Part shown: positions 57,119 to 64,000 of the stretch, piece by piece
Layout of the letters: every line of letters starts with the position of its first letter
Numbering within the stretch: position 1 is the stretch's first letter
Source: Symsagittifera roscoffensis
Taxonomy: Eukaryota; Xenacoelomorpha; Acoela; Convolutidae
Direction: 5' to 3'
NCBI RefSeq assembly: GCF_963678635.1
Contig: NC_087063.1
Span: 71,507,617 to 71,571,616 of the forward strand
Length of the DNA stretch: 64,000 nt
Position numbers and translations under genes: made by a program
The notes under the pieces: generated by a model
Database searches by the model: none
What the model was told of the DNA's origin: nothing
The model's input: the letters and a program-made list of their open reading frames with translations, nothing else

Positions 57119-58050
57119 CAACTCGGACTTCTTTCCTTTGTTGCGCATCAGTTTTTGCATGGGATACCCCTTGTCTGCGTATCCTTTTATGAAATCACGG
57201 TAGTAATTGGCTCTTCCCAGGAAGCTCAAGAGCTGTGCGTCCGTTTTAGGGGCCTTCCAAGTCAACACGGCTTCCGGGTCCGGCCTCACGCCATGCCTGT
57301 CTACCATTCTTCCCAAGTATTTGGTTGAATCCCGGAGAATTTCAAATTTCGATGGTTTGCATTTCAAGCCCGATCTTTCCATGCAACCAGGGACCTCATC
57401 GAGTCTATCGATGTCATTTGCCAAGTTGGGTGTTGCTATGACCACGTCATCCACGTAGCACATCAAAGATTCCCGTCCTTCTTCGTTACTCTGGTCAAAA
57501 CCTGAACCATCAGTCGTTGAAAGGTCGCGAACAACCCCAATTCACTTGCGAATCCGGTCCTTTCTGTGTCCTACTTCCGCAGAGGAACCTGCCAGAAGGC
57601 AGAGCCCAAGTCCAGTGTTGTGAAGAACTTGGCATCGCCAAACTTCGAGAGGCTCTCATATATCCGCGGTATCGGGTAGGCATCTTTTATTGTTACTGCG
57701 TTCAGGTAACGAAAGTAGCAACCTGAGCTGCCCCCTTTCTTTTTGGCCATGACAACGCCACAAGCCCAAGTCGACTTCGAGGGTTATATCATGTCGTATT
57801 TGAGCAACATTTCTATTTCCGCTCTGCACACTTTCGATTTGTGAGGAGTCACGCGACTTGCACCTTCCCTATGGGGAATGGCGCCTTCTTCGAATTCGAG
57901 TTCGTGTTCGACAAAATTACAGCAATCGATATCAGCCTTATTTTTTGAAAAAACATCCGCGTTCCAATTTACAACCGCCCTTAAAAGTTCAAATCCTCCC
58001 TCAACTATTTTCCCTTTCAAGTATTCTATTTCCGGAAAAACCGGTGTGTC
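57119..58050 (-). pseudogene. Gypsy-2 RT fragment B
   Basis: The N-terminal piece (58020-57784) reads FVEHELEFEEGAIPHREGAS and VCRAEIEMLLKYDMI, the usual lead-in to Gypsy RT. A decayed stretch follows. Then 57466-57101 has MMCYVDDVVIATPNLANDID, in which Y-V-D-D is the catalytic box, followed by GLKCKPSKFEILRDSTKYLG. The copy ends at a sharp junction with satellite at 57119, so RNase H and integrase are missing. Confidence 0.88.
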
Positions 58051-58059
58051 GGATTCTAG

Positions 58060-58850
58060 TTATGATTCTAAACAATAAATTGGACAAATTGATGGATGAA
58101 CTAATCCAAGCAGGCATAGTCAGAGAACTAAATGAAAAAGATGATATGAAATCATGGTTCGTAAACCCAGTCATCGTTCTTCCTAAGAAAGACCACGTTA
58201 AGTTGGTCTTGGAAGTTATGTATCTAAACTCAATCACACATACTAGCAATTGTAGTTGGCCATTAGAACCAATACAAGTTCTCATGACCAGAATAAACGG
58301 ATCATACTTCAGAAGTAGTGATCTCTCTTGCGCCTACCATCAACTACCTCTAACAGATGAGGCCCAGAAATTAACGAGCTTTATTGTAGGTTGTAGACAA
58401 TATACCTACTAAGTTGGTTTCTATGACTTGAAGCCACTTCCCAATATCTTCAGTAAAACAATGAGATATGCCTTCGGACCCCTCATTAAAGAAAAAAAGC
58501 AATTACTTACATAGACGACACTCTGTTACAGAGTCAAAATAAAAATGAAATATTTGACACAATTCGAGAATATCATTGTCTTTTACGGAAAGTTAACTTA
58601 AAAGCTGCCCCTGATAATTTTTTTTCTTTCTAAGAAAAATTAAGTTTCTAGGCCATGTTGTCTCTAAAGATGGTCTTTCCCCAATCGCTTCAAGAATTGA
58701 TGATATAAAAAAATTGAAATCACCTGAATCAAAAACAGAAGATCTAGGAGTATTAGGTGTCATGGGATTCTACAGCACATACATCATCAATTTTCACGTA
58801 AACGCAAAATGTCTATATGAACTGGCAAACAGTTAATATGACGAGGGGGG
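58060..58850 (+). pseudogene. Gypsy RT fragment of a third element, opposite strand
   Basis: Plus-strand frame to 58412 reads LDKLMDELIQAGIVRELNEK, WFVNPVIVLPKKDHVKLVL, WPLEPIQVLMTRINGSYF and DLSCAYHQLPLTDEAQKL. After a stop and frame changes it goes on with KAITYIDDTLLQSQNKNEIF and KIKFLGHVVSKDGLSPIASR. The order and wording follow the RT of the large element (NPVIILAKG, WPIEPIQ, ITYLDDV, KFLGHNIE), so it belongs to the same branch and not to Gypsy-2. It carries only the RT region. Confidence 0.85.
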
Positions 58851-58923
58851 TTCCGAGCAGCTCAATTAACCGTCATCCGTTGCGGATTTCTTTGAAAACA
58901 GTTACTTAAAGGATTTCAATTCA

Positions 58924-59660
58924 TTAATTTTTTTTAAAAATCATATCTTTAATGGCATGGCTGGGGCAGTCTTTCACACTATGTCTTTTCAAGTTTAGTG
59001 TCTCCTCATAGTCGGTCCTCATCGGCAAAGTGTAGCCAAAGTTCGCTCCACGCTGAATTGAAACCGTGGTGTCCAATGTGTTCAATAACACACTGGCACA
59101 GAGTCCGTTTCGGGTTACTGAAAAGCTCCGGCCTAAAATCACTGTGCTTTGACTATTTGGGTCGGGTACCAAACAAACCTGTTTAGTATCACTTATTGAG
59201 TTTGATTTTCTCATCCTAAGAATCGCTACAACAGCCTGTCCCGGCTGAAGTTTTACTTTTTTGTCCAAAAAAATAGGCACCTTATTCTCATCCGTTGTTA
59301 TTGTATTAATCGGTCTTTTAACATAATTCTGGTCCGGATTTCTAATCATTAGTCCGTTGTTTAGGTCAATCATCACATCAAAATTCCTGACGAAGTCACG
59401 CCTAAGATAGTTAGGTCTGAGTCCTCCAGGTTCTCTACTAGCACGCAGCGCATCCAAAGGTCCCGTCCTCCTATAAGAAGGATTGCTATCGGTGTACTTC
59501 CGGCTACGTGGATTTTTCCGCGGTTGGCTGCTGCCATTTTGAGGTTTATCGGAATTAAGTTTTTCCTCGTGAAGCCCATTTTTTCACAAGTCTTTACTGG
59601 CATCACGCTAACCACTGCTCCTGTATATAGGTGTCCTGTTATTCCGATTTTCTTCCCATT
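58924..59660 (-). pseudogene. Gypsy-2 aspartic protease region
   Basis: Two overlapping frames. The first (from ~59650 to 59373) reads YTGAVVSVMPVKTCEKMGF, in which the usual catalytic D-T-G-A is Y-T-G-A, then DSDLTILG. The second (59457-58924) continues NYLRRDFVRNFDVMIDLNNG and a ~130-residue post-protease region. The D-to-Y change alone would abolish activity. Confidence 0.75.
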
Positions 59661-59854
59661 GGTGTCTAGCAGATGTTCACGTTCAACATCTTTTGATATG
59701 GTCCATAGAAGTCCACGTAGCGCCCGTGAAGTTTCTTTATTCGAAGGCCACCCGTTCTCAACAACGCTAGCACAGCCCTTGACGCCGTGCGTGGCTCTAC
59801 TGTCTCAGATGTTCTGCATATGTATACAAATGCATCATAGTGAACTCTGAGGGT

Positions 59855-60331
59855 TCACTTAGGTTTCTGATTACCTGATGTATGTCGCGCCACTGAGATT
59901 ATTGACTGTATTTTGCTTCCTTGTGGCACCATGACAAACGTCTGCCCGGATATCACATATAGTTTCAAGCTCAAACTTCTTGGTGCTTTCGTTTCTTTCA
60001 ACTCCGATGCTTCGAAGGCTTTTAGCTTTTCCTGAGTTTTCTCATATTCTAGTTCGAGCTTCACCTTTTGTTCTATATCCTTTATCACCAACTTCTGTTG
60101 GGTTCTGTTTAAAGCATCTCTCGCTGCTACCCTGTAGTCGATCTTGAAATCATCTGCCGCAGTCACTGGTTCAGGTTCACGCATTTCTTCAGTTACTGTC
60201 TGCTTTTTCTTGGTTGCTAGCTCTTGCGGTTTCTCTTTTCTGCGTGCCTCCGGTTCACTCAACAGGCGTGCCTTGCTGGTTTTCAACACCGATAAAGCTT
60301 CCTTATGCCTTGGATGCTTAATGTCTGCCAC
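59855..60331 (-). pseudogene. Gypsy-2 gag-to-protease linker
   Basis: 158 codons, Lys/Glu-rich and probably coiled-coil (QQKLVIKDIEQKVKLELEYE, KTQEKLKAFEASELKETK), then SLKLYVISGQTFVMVPQGSK. It lies between zinc knuckles and protease. No catalytic motif. Confidence 0.55.
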
Positions 60332-60349
60332 AGCATCCCAAAACTGTGG

Positions 60350-60697
60350 TTAATCCAAGTTAAAATGACCATCCAAGCTACAAAAGAAACACTTGTGGCC
60401 GAATTTCGCAATTACTCCTCTCATGAAATCTTCATGATCGACTTCTGACGCATCTTCTTCTTCGAGGCTGAAGCCTATTGGTTTAATGCCTTGTTTGTAG
60501 GTTGGGCATGCTGATACATGATGGTTCGTCGAACTGCAATTTGCACAAGAGCGTCTCTTGTCCATGTTGTCCCTTAATTTGTACCAATTGTTACCCTGGT
60601 TAGCTGGTCCATTGTTAAAAGTGCCATAATTGTTTTTGTTATAGCCAGATCTCAATGGAGTCGTTAGTAGAAGATATTCCTTGGATTTGAGTCTCAA
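60350..60697 (-). pseudogene. Gypsy-2 nucleocapsid with zinc knuckles
   Basis: C-A-N-C-S-S-T-N-H-H-V-S-A-C is a full C-x2-C-x4-H-x4-C knuckle. A second begins C-F-F-C-S-L-D-G-H-F-N-L-D and loses its final Cys at the frame end. The upstream stretch is Asn/Gly-rich (NNYGTFNNGPANQGNNWY). Confidence 0.85.
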
Positions 60698-60733
60698 TTC
60701 TTCTGGTGTAGCCGCAATAGTTGAGAGTGGTGT

Positions 60734-61110
60734 TTAAAAAGTTGCCAAAATTGTTCGAAGCTCATCCTTCTTCACACCATCGATGAATTTTGAGGCTACT
60801 GCTAGATTCATCCTACTGTTTGACTCATCTGGTTGACTACGCCTTCTAAACATCTCCAGATCATCTAAAAACAGATTGTCTATCGTTTCATCTTCACGTT
60901 GCCTCCGTTTCTCGACGCGCATTTTTGCTTGGTGTCCTCTTCCCTTGAGCCAAAACAATTCAAAAAGATTTCAAAGATCTTCTCATATGTGTTCCGCTGG
61001 TTTTGCTTTTTGGCCATCATGCAATTTTGGGTTGTCCCTTCCAGTTTGCTAGTGAGCGCAATGCATTCTTGCCTTTCTGTTAAATCTTGCTCCTCAAAAT
61101 GCAGTTTCAC
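60734..61110 (-). pseudogene. Gypsy-2 gag capsid
   Basis: Two overlapping frames. 61110-60880 reads RQECIALTSKLEGTTQNC and NTYEKIFEIFLNCFGS, the capsid major-homology-like part. 60958-60734 continues LEMFRRRSQPDESNSRMNLA and ASKFIDGVKKDELRTIL. One frameshift near 60900-60950 separates them. Confidence 0.75.
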
Positions 61111-61298
61111 GATTACTATCCAGGTATCTATGCAGCCGTCAGATTCGTCTTTATAGCATCTTGGTTTATTAAATACCCTCCTGGACCTCTCGCTGCGTTC
61201 ACTGGTCCTAGATAACCTGGAAAATTTCCTAGGACCTGTTCAGGGGTTCAAATGCTGTAGCCATTGACATTTCATCTCGTGCATGCCCCGCTTGAGCG

Positions 61299-62080
61299 TC
61301 ATTGCCCTCCGATAGGAGCTCGGATGTTCCCTCCTGTTCGACTCGCTGGGACGATTTCTTCCTTGATCCGTATGACTTTAGTTTGTAGAATCACCTCTCC
61401 CAGTCGCATTTTAGTTCTGCATCGGTCTCTCGTTTGAGGTCGGTCTGTTGCCATTTGAACCTCCTCTGATATTTGGGCCCCTCGGCCTATTATCCCCTGT
61501 GGCATAGCTGGATGAACTGCCCCTACCTCTCGTGGTTCCATATGTCCTTCTTCTGTTAGCTTGTTCATTGACGTTTACTCTCCCTGGTTGGATTAGCCTG
61601 AGGTTGCTTCGCTACTCCTCGATCCACTCCTGTTTCCTAGGATTCCCTCCAACCTATCCATGATAGCCTGAGTGCGTCTCTCCATCATCGGGTCGATTCT
61701 CGTGTCAAGAGTCCCAAGAGTCTGCTCTTGCTGACTTCTTAACTTCTCCATATCATCTCTCAATCGAATCTCTCTTTGCTCAGCTTCCCTCGTCATTCGC
61801 GACAAGTTTTTGGCCAAGTGTTCATCCGTCTTCTCCTTCAAGCGTTTTTTGACTTCTTGCCTGTTGCGGTTGACATCTTCCCGCAGGCTTTCTCTCTCGA
61901 CGTGGACTGCCCTCTACAGTTCACTCATTCTTAGGGACAGCTGTTTGTTCTGTTCTCCTCTACTGTCCACTATGCTAGTCAAGGCCTCTTCGACTGATGC
62001 CCTTTTGTCCACTAATGGCGTCACTAGTGGTGGTGTCACCCTATTGGTTCCAGATAGTTTAGTGCTAGTTAATACCCGAG
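61299..62080 (-). pseudogene. Gypsy-2 gag N-terminal coiled coil
   Basis: The frame 61841-61593 is a long charged helix (LAKNLSRMTREAEQREIRLR, DRLEGILGNRSG). The same heptad-rich text goes on upstream to ~62080, broken by one stop near 61915. 61568-61299 is a Gly/Arg/Gln-rich region after it. Confidence 0.6.
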
Positions 62081-62500
62081 TCTCAATTTTTCTTCATCAT
62101 CCGCTTCTGGTTCCATTGGTGGGTTACTTGGCCCTGTGTTCCTGTTATTTCCAGGTTGCACTTCCGAATTTCTAATAATCACACACTCACTTGACTGCTG
62201 TCATGCATCTATGGTCTTGTTTATTGTCCTGACCACATCAAATCGGTCCCAAGAGCCAGTCTCCCTGTTGATGGTTTCCCAAAGTGTTCTTCTCGTTCTG
62301 CAAACGAGGAGGAAGTTGCCGTTTTCTCAATCACGCCATGCATCATGGTGTTATCAGTGGTTGATCTTGTTGTCGCTACGTTTTCAGTCGAAATGTCGGC
62401 CAGGTTCCGATATCTCTTCTCGATCTAGAGTCCCCGTGGAAGTGGCAAAATCCTGGCCTTGTTCTACCGGAGTATTTTCACTTGCCAATCTTCTGTTCCT

Positions 62501-63394
62501 ATTCCCTTTCGTTCCCAGTGAATTTCTCAGAGCTATCACTTAGTTTAGAAAACCTTGACTTTTCTAGACTCATTTTTGATTTATCACTTCTTACCGCTTT
62601 TACACTCAATTCTTATAATCAGTACACTCAGTTTGTTTCTTTTTGTCTGCCTACTGATAATAACAACACAACATAATGAAGACAAAAATTTCACCTAAAT
62701 AGTGACCACGAATCCTTCTAGGTTATCAGATTCTAGTGTGTATTCAATTTACTCACAACAATTCGTTATTGATTATAAGATATGAAGCTAGCACAGACTG
62801 ATGACATCAGTATATCTAAAAGATAGTGTACTAACTACCCACTCTTTAACAATTATTGAGGATTTAAAATCAAAATGAAGAAAAGTAAAAATATTTTCAA
62901 AAACGTATTGTAATTTAGTCAAACGCAATTCAATTGTCGATTTTGTTTTAAAAGAAATAGTTTTCCCTGTTTAGTGCCGCGCTAAACAGACGAAACTTGA
63001 AGGCAGTACTTTTCTCAAGTGGGCGTCTATTGCACCCACCGAGTCCTGTGTTACCTATCTTCTTTCAAATTGCCCGAGCTAGACCCACTAAAATCCTCAA
63101 GGCAACCACTTTTCCAAAACCTAGTTTGGATTTTTCTTCACACAATTTAGTGTCGAACTCTGTTTTTAATTAGACTTAGTGTCGCGAACCTCCGGGCTTA
63201 GACCTGTTTTGTTTTACTATGGTATTTTTTAAATGTTTATTTAGAGGCAAGTTACCAGTGCAGTCACTGGTTTCTAGTCTGACTTCTAATATCCTAATAA
63301 CTTTGACTATTTACCTTTCTTTCGTCTACTAACGTTTTGGGATCCCTACAACCACGTCCGTTAAATTTTTTTTATTTGAAATAAAATTTCCCTT
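62501..63394. other. No gene; probable Gypsy-2 leader or LTR territory
   Basis: AT-rich with a few GC-richer patches (TAGTGCCGCGCTAAACAG, TTAGTGTCGCGAACCTCCGG). The 5' LTR of Gypsy-2 should lie here, but without a second copy its borders cannot be set. Confidence 0.4.
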
Positions 63395-63639
63395 ACCCTT
63401 CCGGATTGGCAAAACTAGGACCCCTCCGAATTGGCAAAAGTGGGACCCTTCCGGATTGGCAAAATAGGGCCCTTCCGGATTGGGACACTTCCGGATTGGC
63501 AAAACTAGGACCCTTCCGGATTTTCAATGTTCGGACCCTTCCAGATTGGCAAAGATAGGACCCTTCCGGATTGGAACCCTTCCGGATTGGCCAAAACCGG
63601 TCCCTTCCGGATTGGAAAAATTAGGATCCTTCCGGATTG
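63395..63639. repeat. CCTTCCGGATTGG minisatellite, about 11 copies
   Basis: Core ACCCTTCCGGATTGGCAAAA with a ~25-bp period, interspersed with ~15-16-bp short units lacking the CAAAA part. Copies differ by single bases. Confidence 0.9.
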
Positions 63640-64000
63640 AAGCAAAGCTGCTTATTTGACAATACTCATTAACTGTGAAGGGTCTTATAACCAGCCTAGT
63701 CTCCACTCGACTACCGTTTCTGGGTTCCTTAGCCCTCCCTTTTTGTCGAGATCAGCTTGAAATTGCCTTTTTCAACCGTTATTATCTTTTCGTAGGGGTA
63801 TAAGGGCTTTTTTTTCACCAAACGTGAAGGGTCTATCTTCACAAATTGGCAATTTTGTTAAAAACTTAAAAACTTCTAGGCTTAATTTTTTCAATAATTA
63901 AAGGATCAATGAGAAGGCTCACCTAATTTATGATCTAATGGTACCAAGATCAACTGAATTTGCCCAGTAGATTCAAAGTTATTGACCGAATTGTCTTTTT
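63640..64000. other. No gene recognised
   Basis: AT-rich sequence to the window edge. GTGAAGGGTCT occurs at about 63676 and 63825. No frame of note. Confidence 0.5.

Larger units (their letters stand above)
57119..62500 (-). mobile_element. Gypsy-2 element, 5' part (gag, protease, RT)
   Basis: Minus-strand order from right to left: gag N-terminal coiled coil, capsid, zinc knuckles, acidic/basic linker, aspartic protease, RT N-terminus and palm. It is truncated at 57119 within RT and interrupted at ~58060-58850 by a plus-strand RT fragment. No LTR pair was found; the 5' LTR should lie right of ~62500 but could not be delimited. Its RT part overlaps fragment A (54240-54873) and is nearly the same sequence. 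Confidence 0.85.

Noticed and set aside
62501..63394. 5' LTR of Gypsy-2
   Set aside because: No second copy, no clear TG...CA ends and no primer site could be fixed.

Overview
The window is a repeat-dominated, AT-rich stretch of an animal nuclear genome. No bacterial or phage signal was seen. It carries Ty3/Gypsy LTR elements, LINE reverse-transcriptase fragments, a Polinton/Maverick remnant, a Tc1/mariner-type fold-back element and long tandem arrays. One probable host coding trace was seen: a trypsin-like last exon near 2.8 kb. The mix suggests an invertebrate, but the species cannot be named from the sequence.

Layout. 1-1207: an inverted, partial copy of the LTR and leader of the large element, running off the left edge. 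1208-7961: AT-rich spacer with the protease exon, a tandem pair (plus one inverted relative) of a hairpin-bounded repeat, short tandem repeats and minus-strand LINE remnants. 7962-26812: one complete, 18.85-kb LTR retroelement on the plus strand, with 410/409-bp LTRs (TG...CA), a 4-bp target duplication (GTAA), gag-protease-RT-RNase H-integrase, an extra small-membrane/disordered ORF, an envelope-like glycoprotein gene, and two further unknown 3' ORFs followed by a strong intron signature. 26813-28800: the other half of the LINE remnant into which the element inserted. 29380-31485: unrecognised ORFs and a small duplication. 31742-36600: Polinton remnant on the minus strand (protease, major capsid, small basic virion-like protein, penton, integrase, packaging ATPase). 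37158-38663: a 1.5-kb segment between 70-bp inverted repeats. 38770-41500: LINE fragments and a 731-bp palindromic Tc1/mariner-type element. 41504-47128: four ~1.4-kb tandem units containing LINE pieces (array A). 47129-57118: ~0.93-kb satellite units with CCATCCAT-rich cores (array B), broken twice by fragments of a second Gypsy element. 57119-62500: that second Gypsy (Gypsy-2) on the minus strand, interrupted by a plus-strand Gypsy RT fragment. 63395-63639: a CCTTCCGGATT minisatellite.

How it fits together. The large element has the layout of an endogenous retrovirus (LTR, gag-pro-pol, env), but it is about twice the usual size and carries three coding blocks I cannot assign. All its genes are broken by stops and frameshifts. 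The two LTRs differ at about six positions, so the insertion is fairly recent, and neutral decay since insertion can explain the damage. Nearly every other coding trace in the window is also a fossil.
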